Source of the DNA: Leptospira kemamanensis
GTDB taxonomy: Bacteria; Spirochaetota; Leptospiria; Leptospirales; Leptospiraceae
DNA length: 64,000 nucleotides
Reading direction: 5' to 3'
Assembly: GCF_004769665.1 (NCBI RefSeq)
Contig: NZ_RQGG01000028.1
Coordinates: forward strand, 141,995-205,994
A program made the translations under genes and the position numbers. The first letter of the stretch is position 1. Each line of letters starts with the position of its first letter. Under the pieces are notes generated by a model. The model made no database searches. It was not told the origin of the DNA and was given only the letters and a program-made list of their open reading frames with translations. Shown in pieces: positions 1 to 7,996 of the stretch.

Positions 1-1282
1 CGATTCCCACGGTGACATCATCTATTGGCCGTTACTTGGAGTATTCACTTATTTGGAAAGGACAGATGATCTTTCGATTTTAGAGGAAAGGTTTTTGTCA
101 AACACGAAGGAATCATTAACAATTCTCCAAGCGATCGAAAGAAGTTTACAAGAAATCCAAACAAGGTCCATCCCAGAAACGAGTTTGCCAAAGTATGGAC
201 ATGGCGATTGGAACGACTCGATGCAACCGAAAGACACTGAAATTCGAGAGAAAGCCGTCAGTACTTGGACAGCTGAATTACAATTGATACTTTATACAAA
301 GCTAATTTGGATGTATCAATTATTAGGTGATACAGAAATAAAAGAATTCTACGAAGGATTCACAAAAAAAGTAAAAGAAGAAATTCGTTTTCATTGTATG
401 CCCGATGGTGTAATAGCAGGGCTTGTGAAATTTTCGAAAAACGGGGAACCATCCTATCTTTTACACCCTCTTGATGGAGAAACCAATATCCATTACAGCA
501 TCCTTCCGATGATTTACGGAATTTTATCCAATGTATTCACTTTAGAAGAAGCAAATCATCATTTAGAAATCATCCAAGACCATCTAACAGGACCAGATGG
601 AGCCCGATTATTTGACAAACCTGTATCTTACCAAGATGGAAAAGAGAAGTTTTTTAGACGAGCCGAAACTGCTAGTTTTTTTGGAAGAGAAATTGGATTA
701 ATGTACACCCACGCTCATTTGCGGTATTGCGAAGCATTGGCCCACATGGGAAAAGCAGATGTATTTTTCAAAGAATTGAATCGAACCAACCCCATAGGTA
801 TCACAAACCGAATTCCAACGGCTAAGTTACGACAATCCAATTGTTATTATTCTAGCTCGGATGCGAATTTTTTAAATCGTTACGAAGCACAAAACTTTTA
901 CGAGGGGATCAAAAATGGCACAATTCCATTGGAAGGTGGATGGAGAGTGTATTCGAGTGGTCCTGGAATTTTTTGGAAATTGTTTTTGGAACAACTTCTA
1001 GGAATTCAAATCCAATCCAAAGGCCTCCTCTTAGACCCAATGTTGCCAAAATCCTTTGATGGATTATCCATCCATACGAATATTTTTGGAATGAACACAA
1101 AAATCAATTATCGAGTATTAGGTGAAAATGGAATCATCCAAAACATCTTTTGGAACGATTCGGAAATCCCAAAAATCCGAGTTCCGAATGTATATCGAAC
1201 AGGTGGATTTCGAATCCAAAAAAATGATTTAGAGAAGGTTCAAAAGAAATCTGAAAATAGAATGGAAGTGATGATCAAATAA
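1..1282 (+). CDS. GH94 family glycoside phosphorylase, C-terminal part
   Basis: The reading frame is open at the left edge, so the N-terminus lies outside the window. The visible part starts with DSHGDIIYWPLLG and continues with GHGDWNDSMQP, the two hallmark motifs of GH94 (cellobiose/chitobiose phosphorylases and the phosphorylase domain of cyclic beta-1,2-glucan synthases). The DWND motif carries the general acid in the family. Near the C-terminus GGWRVYSSGPGIFWK and LLLDPMLPKSF match the end of the (alpha/alpha)6 barrel and the closing beta domain. Family knowledge says it phosphorolyses or builds beta-linked glucosides. Whether it is a free phosphorylase or the tail of a much larger glucan synthase cannot be told without the missing 5' part. 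A strong hairpin follows the stop codon directly. Confidence 0.82.
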   Translation, partial: DSHGDIIYWPLLGVFTYLERTDDLSILEERFLSNTKESLTILQAIERSLQEIQTRSIPETSLPKYGHGDWNDSMQPKDTEIREKAVSTWTAELQLILYTKLIWMYQLLGDTEIKEFYEGFTKKVKEEIRFHCMPDGVIAGLVKFSKNGEPSYLLHPLDGETNIHYSILPMIYGILSNVFTLEEANHHLEIIQDHLTGPDGARLFDKPVSYQDGKEKFFRRAETASFFGREIGLMYTHAHLRYCEALAHMGKADVFFKELNRTNPIGITNRIPTAKLRQSNCYYSSSDANFLNRYEAQNFYEGIKNGTIPLEGGWRVYSSGPGIFWKLFLEQLLGIQIQSKGLLLDPMLPKSFDGLSIHTNIFGMNTKINYRVLGENGIIQNIFWNDSEIPKIRVPNVYRTGGFRIQKNDLEKVQKKSENRMEVMIK

Positions 1283-1316
1283 AAAACGTATGAGTGAAGT
1301 TTCACCCATACGTTTT
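1283..1316. terminator. Bidirectional rho-independent terminator
   Basis: An almost perfect stem begins at the stop codon of the phosphorylase gene: AAAACGTATG pairs with CATACGTTTT, and inside it GTGAA pairs with TTCAC around a GT turn. The A-run on one side and T-run on the other let it serve both converging genes (the phosphorylase gene and glnK). Confidence 0.85.
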
Positions 1317-1343
1317 CCGATTTTTTCCTTTTGGTAAGGAATG

Positions 1344-1688
1344 TTAAATGGCGTTTTTGCCTTTTTCGCCAGTTCTGATGCGAATGACTTCTTCCAGTGG
1401 AGTAATGAAAATCTTTCCATCTCCAATTTTTCCGTCACCACTTTTTGCCGCTTTGAGAATCGCATCAACTGTTGGTTTTACGAATTCATCATTAACTGCA
1501 ATTTCTAATCTCACTTTTCTAAGTAAGTTCACTGTATATTCATGGCCACGGAAAACTTCTGTTTTTCCTTTTTGTTGTCCGTAACCTTGAACGTCAGACA
1601 CTGTTAAACGATAAATTTCGTTTTTGGTAAGTTCCGCTTTCACTTCTTCCAACTTATGTGGTTGGATGATTGCAATGATCATTTTCAT
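1344..1688 (-). CDS. glnK: PII nitrogen regulatory protein (GlnK-type)
   Basis: A 114-residue PII signal protein. The T-loop is intact with Tyr51 (RGHEYTV), the residue uridylylated in proteobacterial PII. The position of Tyr46 holds Phe. The C-terminal signature VIRIRTGEKG is present. The B-loop is two residues longer than in E. coli GlnB because a GDGKI unit is repeated (SGDGKIGDGKIF). PII trimers bind ATP/ADP and 2-oxoglutarate and plug the AmtB channel when nitrogen is plentiful. The gene lies 20 bases after amtB on the same strand, the classic pairing, and has a good AGGAG ribosome site 9 bases before ATG. It probably depends on the sigma-54-type promoter in front of amtB. Confidence 0.95.
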   Translation of the reverse strand: MKMIIAIIQPHKLEEVKAELTKNEIYRLTVSDVQGYGQQKGKTEVFRGHEYTVNLLRKVRLEIAVNDEFVKPTVDAILKAAKSGDGKIGDGKIFITPLEEVIRIRTGEKGKNAI

Positions 1689-1708
1689 AATGTTTAACTC
1701 CTATTTCC

Positions 1709-3097
1709 TTAACCACGAACTCGGATATTGAAATCAGGGTAAGCTTCTGCGCCATGTTCCCCAAGATCCAATCCACTCAATTCTTCTTCTTCACTCACTC
1801 GGATTCCACCTGCTAGTTTCAATACAAACCATAGTGCGAGAGAAACTACAAAAGTGAATCCACCGATTGCTAAAATTCCATAAAGTTGTGTTAAAAAGGA
1901 TGGAACATCTACGCCTGCAGGAGCACCTTCGTATCCAAAAATCGCAACGGCAAGAGTTCCCCAAATACCACACACTAAGTGAACGGAAGTAGCACCCACT
2001 GGATCATCAATTTTCATCTTATCAAAGAATAAAACGGAAAGAACCACAAGAACTCCGGAAACAGCACCAATGATGGCAGCAGAAGTTGGGCTCACGATTG
2101 CACAAGGAGCAGTGATTCCCACAAGTCCCGCCAAAGTTCCGTTAAGAATCATACCAAGATCAGGTTTTTTCAAAATGATCCATGCAGTTACAGTTGAGGC
2201 AAGTGCACCTAACGCAGCAGAAATGTTAGTTGTCACGATTACGTGAGCCATAACACTACCGTCACCAACACCCATAGTAGAACCAGGGTTAAAACCAAAC
2301 CAACCGAGCCAAAGGATAAGGGTTCCAAGAGCAGCAGATGTCATGTTATGACCTAGGATTGGTTTGATACGACCATCTGGTAAAAATTTACCTTTTCTTG
2401 CACCAAGTACGATGGCACCAGCAAGTGCTGCCCAACCACCTACCGAGTGTACGACGGTGGAACCAGCAAAGTCATGGAAACCAAGCTCAGCTAACCATCC
2501 ACCACCCCAAACCCAGTGACCTGTGAACGGATACATAACTGCTACCAAAATGAATGAGAAAATTAAGAAGGAATGAAATTTGATCCTTTCTGCAACAGCT
2601 CCAGAAACGATTGTCGCAGCTGTAGCTGCAAACACTAACTGGAAGAAAAATTTTGCAAGGAGAGGAACTCCAGTCCAGTTCATGGAAGAATAAACTCCCT
2701 TATAATCATCACCAATTAAAGGTGAGTTATCAAGTCCAGTTAAGAAGAATACACCTTCTGTTGCATAATAAGGCGTTCCATCACCAAACATGAGTCCCCA
2801 ACCGATTGCCCAGTAGGAAAAGGTTGCAGCAGCAAAAACGATAAAGTTTTTTGCCAAGATGTTTACTGTGTTTTTTGATTGAGCAAATCCTGATTCAACG
2901 AGTGCAAAACCAGCATTCATAAAAAATACCAACATACCTGCAACTAACACCCATAATGTGTCTAGTCCAACTGTTAGTGTTTGGATTGCTTTTGCTGTTT
3001 CTTCTGCTGGGTTCGCGACGGTTGCAGCTTCTTCTGCAAAAAGGAACATCGGAACAACCAGGAGAAGGAAGGCGATTGATTTGAAATAGTTTTTCAT
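1709..3097 (-). CDS. amtB: Ammonium transporter AmtB
   Basis: An 11-TM ammonium channel of about 462 residues with a cleavable signal peptide (MKNYFKSIAFLLLVVPMFLFA), as in E. coli AmtB. Family signatures include FFMNAGFALVESGFAQ, the segment around GGWLAELGFHDFAGSTVVHSVGG with the first pore His, and HNMTSAALGTLILWLGWFG. I place the start at 3097: the frame runs further upstream to 3142, but those codons lie before the transcription start predicted from the promoter at 3139-3152, and an AAGGA ribosome site sits 11 bases before 3097. The gene is followed by glnK and is expected to be induced by nitrogen limitation. Confidence 0.95.
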   Translation of the reverse strand: MKNYFKSIAFLLLVVPMFLFAEEAATVANPAEETAKAIQTLTVGLDTLWVLVAGMLVFFMNAGFALVESGFAQSKNTVNILAKNFIVFAAATFSYWAIGWGLMFGDGTPYYATEGVFFLTGLDNSPLIGDDYKGVYSSMNWTGVPLLAKFFFQLVFAATAATIVSGAVAERIKFHSFLIFSFILVAVMYPFTGHWVWGGGWLAELGFHDFAGSTVVHSVGGWAALAGAIVLGARKGKFLPDGRIKPILGHNMTSAALGTLILWLGWFGFNPGSTMGVGDGSVMAHVIVTTNISAALGALASTVTAWIILKKPDLGMILNGTLAGLVGITAPCAIVSPTSAAIIGAVSGVLVVLSVLFFDKMKIDDPVGATSVHLVCGIWGTLAVAIFGYEGAPAGVDVPSFLTQLYGILAIGGFTFVVSLALWFVLKLAGGIRVSEEEELSGLDLGEHGAEAYPDFNIRVRG

Positions 3098-3137
3098 ATT
3101 GCCATGTATCCTTTCCATGTTATTTGCTGAATAAGGA

Positions 3138-3153
3138 TGCAAGATTGGTACCT
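3138..3153 (-). promoter_or_regulatory. Sigma-54 (-24/-12) promoter of amtB-glnK
   Basis: On the minus strand the sequence reads AGGTACCAATCTTGCA. GG and GC are separated by exactly 10 bases, and the -12 block TTGCA is perfect. Compared with TGGCACG-N4-TTGCA, the -24 block differs at three positions. The predicted start of transcription, about 12 bases after GC (near 3127), leaves a leader of about 30 bases that contains the ribosome site of amtB. RpoN control of amtB-glnK is well established in many bacteria. Confidence 0.65.
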
Positions 3154-3295
3154 ACCAAAAAAAATTGCTTCGAATTCGATAAAAAAAATTTGATCGTGCC
3201 TAAAAACCCCCCAGATTGCCTTAAAAACCGATCATACGGAGGAGGATGTCACCTTGAGCGCTTCAATATCCTTATTCATTTTGAGATAAATATTC

Positions 3296-3326
3296 GCAAA
3301 TCGCTTATATTATAAGCAAATCGCTT
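3296..3326. repeat. Direct repeat pair GCAAATCGCTT with 20-bp period, possible activator site
   Basis: GCAAATCGCTT occurs at 3296-3306 and again at 3316-3326, exactly 20 bp or about two helical turns apart. The junction forms the 15-bp dyad GCTTATATTATAAGC (3303-3317). The site lies about 170-200 bp upstream of the predicted amtB transcription start, the usual range for a sigma-54 enhancer, and about 60-90 bp upstream of the divergent photolyase gene. It does not match the enterobacterial NtrC box. Which gene it serves is inference. Confidence 0.5.
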
Positions 3327-3387
3327 TTCTCGTTTCCTCTCTGACAAAAAATTAAAAGAAACAACTCTCCTTTCCCCTCTAATAAAC

Positions 3388-4896
3388 GTGAATCCATCCC
3401 GCATCCGTCTTTGTAATGAGAAACCCATCGATTTAGAGAAACCCTATGTCCTGTATTGGATGCAAGCCTACCGTCGTTTTGATACCAACCATGCTTTTTC
3501 CCATGCGGTGAAACTTGCGAAAGAGTATCAAAAGGAACTGGTTGTCTATGAAGGACTTCGGATGGATTACCCTTGGAATTCGAAACGGATCCACCAATTC
3601 ATTTTAGAGGGGATGATGGAAAACCAAACAAGGGCAGACGAAATTGGTATTACCTATTGGCCTTATGTCGAAACTTTGAAAAACCCCGCCAAAGGTCTGT
3701 TAAAAGAAATTTCTGAAAACGCTGCTTTAGTCGTCACAGATGATTTTCCCTGTTTTATCATCCCTGAACAAACAGCCAAGTTAGCTAAAAAAGTCAATTG
3801 CCAAGTGTTGGCGATAGATGGAAATTCCCTACTCCCTTTTTCCAGTTTTGAAAGACCGGCAAGTGCTGCAAGGATCCTCCGATTGTGGATTCACAAAGAA
3901 CTCAATCGAAACTACCCAACACCAAACACAACCCTTTGGAAAAAAGAAGAGTTAAAAGAGTTAAAAGAGTTAAAAGAGTTAAAAAGTAAATCCAAACCAA
4001 ACAAACAAATTGGATTCCCCAAAAATCCAATGGCTCTTTTAGAAGAGATTCCCTTTCAAAACGATGTTTCTCCTGTAAAGGGCGTCAAAGGTGGTAGAAA
4101 AGAAGCATTACGATTGTTAAATGAGTTTATCAAAAATAAATTAGACCAGTATGGCACAAAACGATCCGAACCTAATAGGCCTGAACTAACAGCCACAAGT
4201 GGGTTATCTCCTTACCTACATTTTGGATGGATTGGACTCGAAGAAATTTTTTATGCAGTTTTACAACATGTCACAAAAGGGAAATGGAACCCAGAACGGA
4301 TGAGCCATGAAAAACCAGGAGACCGAGAAAATTTTTATTCCCCGTCTCTTTCTGCCAATATGTTTTTGGATGAACTGATAACTTGGCGCGACATTGGTTA
4401 TTTATTCTTTTGGAAAGACAAACCGAAACACATCAATTTAAATCATTTGCCAGATTGGGTGAAGGCGAATTTCAAAAAACATACAAAAGACCATAGAGAG
4501 TATGTATATACATTAGAACAATTTGAAAATGCAAAAACTCATGATGAACTATGGAATGCTGCCCAAACAGAACTTGTGAAGACAGGGAAAATGCATAATT
4601 ATATGCGAATGTTATGGGGGAAAAAAGTCATCGAATGGACAAACTCTTATGAAGAAGCGTTTACCATTTTAGAACATCTCAATAATAAATATGCCTATGA
4701 TGGCAGAAATCCCAATTCCTATACAGGAATATTATGGTGTTTTGGATTATTTGACAGACCTTGGTTTCCCGAACGAAATGTATTTGGAAATGTAAGGTTT
4801 ATGTCTTCCGATTCCACAAAAAAGAAGTTTAAAATGAATTCGTATTTGGAGTATATTGGTGAACTGAGTGGCAAGTCCAACTCACTTTTTCCATGA
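3388..4896 (+). CDS. phr: Class II CPD photolyase
   Basis: A 502-residue DNA photolyase that splits cyclobutane pyrimidine dimers using FADH- and light. Class II features are clear: YVLYWMQAYRRFDTNHA at the N-terminus, LSPYLHFGWIG, DELITWRDIGYLF, GKMHNYMRMLWGKKVIEW, and near the C-terminus DGRNPNSYTGILWCFG followed by FDRPW and VFGNVRFM. The start is a GTG; no in-frame ATG lies before residue 25 and no clear ribosome site is visible. Residues around 188-200 are a run of Lys-Glu-Leu units encoded by a tandem 9-bp repeat in the linker between the antenna and FAD domains. It overlaps clpS by 4 bases and forms a three-gene repair operon with clpS and alkD. Confidence 0.9.
   Translation: MNPSRIRLCNEKPIDLEKPYVLYWMQAYRRFDTNHAFSHAVKLAKEYQKELVVYEGLRMDYPWNSKRIHQFILEGMMENQTRADEIGITYWPYVETLKNPAKGLLKEISENAALVVTDDFPCFIIPEQTAKLAKKVNCQVLAIDGNSLLPFSSFERPASAARILRLWIHKELNRNYPTPNTTLWKKEELKELKELKELKSKSKPNKQIGFPKNPMALLEEIPFQNDVSPVKGVKGGRKEALRLLNEFIKNKLDQYGTKRSEPNRPELTATSGLSPYLHFGWIGLEEIFYAVLQHVTKGKWNPERMSHEKPGDRENFYSPSLSANMFLDELITWRDIGYLFFWKDKPKHINLNHLPDWVKANFKKHTKDHREYVYTLEQFENAKTHDELWNAAQTELVKTGKMHNYMRMLWGKKVIEWTNSYEEAFTILEHLNNKYAYDGRNPNSYTGILWCFGLFDRPWFPERNVFGNVRFMSSDSTKKKFKMNSYLEYIGELSGKSNSLFP
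3949..3984 (+). repeat. Tandem 9-bp repeat inside the photolyase gene
   Basis: Four perfect copies of GAGTTAAAA stand in a row. The unit is three codons, so gain or loss of a copy keeps the frame and only changes the length of a charged KEL linker. Confidence 0.9.
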
Positions 4897-5177
4897 CCGA
4901 ACAAGCGAAACCCATTGTAATTGAAGAAACGAATCTAAAAACCGATTCCATTTATTCTTACTTTGTCATTCTCTTTAATGATTCCATCCATGAGTTTTCC
5001 TATGTGGAAGATTGCCTTATGAAATTATGTTTCAAAACGAAACGGGAAGCTAAAAAAATTGCAATGGAAGCACATGCCAATGGGAAAGCTATTTGTTTTA
5101 CAGGAAGTATGGAAGAATGTGAAACAGTTGCAGAACATATGACTGAGGCCAATTTAACAGTGAGTTTTGGCGTATGA
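4893..5177 (+). CDS. clpS: ClpS-like N-degron adaptor
   Basis: A 94-residue protein with the ClpS fold signature: VILFNDS at the end of the first strand, then a helix, then AMEAHANGKAICFTG. ClpS delivers proteins with bulky N-terminal residues to ClpA/ClpC-ClpP. The conserved His in EAH and the Asn-Asp of the binding pocket are present. The second Asp of the usual NDD triplet is Ser, and the gatekeeper Met position appears to be Phe, so substrate preference may differ. Both ends overlap neighbours by 4 bases (photolyase before, alkD after), so it is translationally coupled to DNA repair genes rather than to a clpA gene. Confidence 0.8.
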   Translation: MTEQAKPIVIEETNLKTDSIYSYFVILFNDSIHEFSYVEDCLMKLCFKTKREAKKIAMEAHANGKAICFTGSMEECETVAEHMTEANLTVSFGV

Positions 5178-5899
5178 AGGATATCAAAACTAGTTTCTTA
5201 GAAGATTTACAAAAAGAACGAAATCCCAAAAAAGCAGCTTTTTTTCCTCGTTTTTTCAAAACGGGACCTGGTGAGTATGGAGAAGGTGATCTATTTTTAG
5301 GAATCACCGTTCCCAACCAAAGGAAAATAGCAAAACAATACATCACCAAACTTTCTTTAGATGATTTACAAACGTTGATCCAGTCCCCTTTCCATGAAGT
5401 TCGACTCACAACACTCCTGATCTTAGTGTTCCAATACCAATCTAAAGGTATTAGCGAAAAAGATAAACAGGCAATTGTTTCGTTTTATTTCAACAACACG
5501 AAGTATATCAATAATTGGGATTTGGTGGATGCCAGTGCGGACAAAATCCTCGGTGAATTTTATTTTCAAAAGGATAAAACAAAAATTTTAAAAATGAAAG
5601 ACTCTAAAAGTCTTTGGGAAAATCGAATTGCTATCCTTTCCAGTTTTTTTTGGATTCGGAAAGGTCGTTACGACGAAACAATTTTCCTCAGTGAAAGTTA
5701 TTTAAACCATCCACATGATTTAATCCATAAAGCGACTGGTTGGATGTTACGAGAAATTGGCAATCGTGACAAAAAGGTTTTGGTTTCTTTTTTGGAAAAC
5801 CATGTTACGAAAATGCCACGTACAATGTTACGTTATGCGATCGAAAAACTTCCTCCTTCGGAAAGGAAGAAGTGGTTGTCTTTTAAAAAAGAATCTTAA
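5174..5899 (+). CDS. alkD: DNA alkylation repair protein, AlkD family
   Basis: A 241-residue all-helical HEAT-like repeat glycosylase. The residues that hold the damaged base in Bacillus cereus AlkD have counterparts: Trp115 and Asp119 in NNWDLVD, Arg151 in WENRIAIL and Trp190 in GWMLREIGNRD. The family excises N3- and N7-alkylpurines without flipping the base. It is the last gene of the photolyase-clpS-alkD operon. Its stop overlaps the stop of the converging cyclase gene within a shared TTAA (5896-5899), leaving no room for a conventional terminator. Confidence 0.92.
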   Translation: MKDIKTSFLEDLQKERNPKKAAFFPRFFKTGPGEYGEGDLFLGITVPNQRKIAKQYITKLSLDDLQTLIQSPFHEVRLTTLLILVFQYQSKGISEKDKQAIVSFYFNNTKYINNWDLVDASADKILGEFYFQKDKTKILKMKDSKSLWENRIAILSSFFWIRKGRYDETIFLSESYLNHPHDLIHKATGWMLREIGNRDKKVLVSFLENHVTKMPRTMLRYAIEKLPPSERKKWLSFKKES

Positions 5900-7950
5900 G
5901 TTCTTGGATGGACTTTGGTAACAAAGTAAACTTTTACAGGTTCTGCTTTTCCTTTTAACGTGAGTTCTTTTATGTCCTCGTATTCGATATAGGTTTCACC
6001 ACCAGCTGCGAGAAATGCCGCTTCAGAAACTGCGACTTTGCCTGGAATTCCATGGCTTTCGAGTCTTGCCGCAGTATTTACGGCATCACCGATGACTGTG
6101 TAATCCATCCGTTTGACGGAGCCAATGTTTCCAACGATCGCTTCTCCAAAATTGACTCCGATCCTCAAACGAAATGTCCCAGGCTCGAGTCCAAGTTCCT
6201 TATTAATTTCAATCATTCTTTTTTGCATATCAACCGCACAAGCGATCGCATGGTAAGCATCAAGTTCAGTTTGTTTCGGAGCTCCCCAGAACGCCATAAT
6301 CGCATCCCCGATAAACTTATCTAAAGTAGCTGAATAATGAAAAATCAAATCAGATAAGGACTCAAAAATTGTATTTAAGTGATTTAAAACAACACCTGGA
6401 GGGTTTTTTTCTGCAAAGGTTGTAAACCCAACGATATCGGAAAAGAGAGTTGCAATGTCTCTCTCCTCTCCACCTAACTTTATTTTATCGGTAACAATCG
6501 TTTCCATCACAGCTGGTGAAAAGTAACGAGACAATCTCTCTTTTTCTTCCTTTTGTTTTTCCACAAGAAGCCTTGAATCAATCATGTTTTTCACAATGGA
6601 TAAGGCAACAGAGATGGTGAAGGCAGCAAAGGCATAATCTTTCACGAATGTATGACTAGGATACCATTCCCATTGCATTTCTACGAACACATCGTTTAAC
6701 ATTAACATGATAAAGGCAAAAAACCCCAAAGAAACAGTTCCCATGGACGGAACTTTTCGACCTAGAAAGATGATGTAGAACAAAGCTGTTCCTAAGAGAA
6801 TTGTGACAAAACTCCAATAAAAGAAAAACTTTGATAAAAAAAGTAGATTTGGTGAAAGGAGAACGATAATCGCAGAAACCAGTCCTGTGGCATCAATGTA
6901 TCGATTCGTAAGTTTGATCCAACCATTTCTAACATGTGCAAACCGAACAATAAAATTAAACAGAAAATGAACAAGGGCGATCCAAGTCATATACTCCATT
7001 TTCTTAATCAAAAATCCATCGTTCACAATTGAATAAATGATTTGGCTTTGGAACAAAGTATTTAAAGCCATAAAAATGGAACCTAACGAAAAATAGATGG
7101 TAGCATGTTCCTCATTTCGAAATAGAAATTGCCAATAGAGATAAAAACTTCCCAGTAAAAGTGTTAATACAATGACAAAAATCTTTTTAAAATCGTTCCA
7201 ATACTCTGCTCTTTCTGAATATTTATTGGAAGATACATAAAATTTATCGTGAGATAGACCCGGACTTAAAGGATATTTAGCATACACTCGAACGGCAAGA
7301 ACATTGGGTTCATCAATCTTTAAGAGGTGGTAGGGAATACGATAAAAGCGAATTTTTTCGCTATAAAGAGAACTATCGTCTAACTGAACATTGGTGTCGG
7401 TATCTAAATGTAAACCTGTTCCACCGATAAATTTTCCATTCCAATAAACTGCATCCGCTTGGCTAATTTGGCCCAAACGAATCGTTAAATTTTTTGATTT
7501 GAATTTATTTTGAATGTCATCACTCGTAATTGTGATTTCTGTGCGATACCAACCATACCCTTTGTATTTTTCCAAATATTCTGAAAAATTAGGAAAATAC
7601 AATTCACCATCTCCATCGGAGACTTTGTCCCAACCAGTTTGAATTTGAAATCCAGAAAGCCATCCAGTTCTTACCGACTCTTCTAAGGTTGGTTGTGCAT
7701 AAGAAAAAATATGGGCTTTGATCTCACCTGCATCTTCATCTAAATACACATCATCTTCTTCAGATTCCACAACCCTTGGCGAGTCACCTGGTTTAAAACT
7801 CCATTTGTGTATGTTATTTCCAAAAGAGGATTCTGACCTTAAATCCAGAATTTGATTGGTCAAAAGCACCTGGGACGAAACAGGCATTACGGTGAAGAGA
7901 AACAGGAAAGAAATTACACTGAGTGAAAAGAATCTTTTCGAAAAAACCAT
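5896..7950 (-). CDS. Membrane adenylate cyclase with sugar-binding-like sensor and 7TM domain
   Basis: A protein of about 684 residues. A signal peptide is followed by an exported region of about 230 residues whose middle part (GYGWYRTEITI, VYWNGKFIGGTG, FYRIPYHLLK) resembles the jelly-roll found in GH2-type beta-galactosidases. Then come about seven membrane helices of the 7TMR-DISM type and a C-terminal class III cyclase domain. The metal Asps are in FSDIVGFTTF and KFIGDAIMAFWG; the Lys of KFIGD and the Thr of YTVIGDAVNTAARLE form the Lys-Thr pair typical of class IIIb adenylate cyclases. I choose the ATG at 7950, with AGGA 8 bases before it, over an upstream TTG. Likely role: converting an extracellular ligand signal into cAMP. 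Confidence 0.88.
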   Translation of the reverse strand: MVFSKRFFSLSVISFLFLFTVMPVSSQVLLTNQILDLRSESSFGNNIHKWSFKPGDSPRVVESEEDDVYLDEDAGEIKAHIFSYAQPTLEESVRTGWLSGFQIQTGWDKVSDGDGELYFPNFSEYLEKYKGYGWYRTEITITSDDIQNKFKSKNLTIRLGQISQADAVYWNGKFIGGTGLHLDTDTNVQLDDSSLYSEKIRFYRIPYHLLKIDEPNVLAVRVYAKYPLSPGLSHDKFYVSSNKYSERAEYWNDFKKIFVIVLTLLLGSFYLYWQFLFRNEEHATIYFSLGSIFMALNTLFQSQIIYSIVNDGFLIKKMEYMTWIALVHFLFNFIVRFAHVRNGWIKLTNRYIDATGLVSAIIVLLSPNLLFLSKFFFYWSFVTILLGTALFYIIFLGRKVPSMGTVSLGFFAFIMLMLNDVFVEMQWEWYPSHTFVKDYAFAAFTISVALSIVKNMIDSRLLVEKQKEEKERLSRYFSPAVMETIVTDKIKLGGEERDIATLFSDIVGFTTFAEKNPPGVVLNHLNTIFESLSDLIFHYSATLDKFIGDAIMAFWGAPKQTELDAYHAIACAVDMQKRMIEINKELGLEPGTFRLRIGVNFGEAIVGNIGSVKRMDYTVIGDAVNTAARLESHGIPGKVAVSEAAFLAAGGETYIEYEDIKELTLKGKAEPVKVYFVTKVHPRT

Positions 7951-7996
7951 GTCAGAAATCCTATTCAAAAGTCAAGGAACTGGCAAGTAGAAAACA

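Noticed and set aside
3098..3142. Upstream start of amtB giving 15 extra residues
   Set aside because: It lies before the predicted transcription start, and the signal peptide begins at the ATG at 3097.
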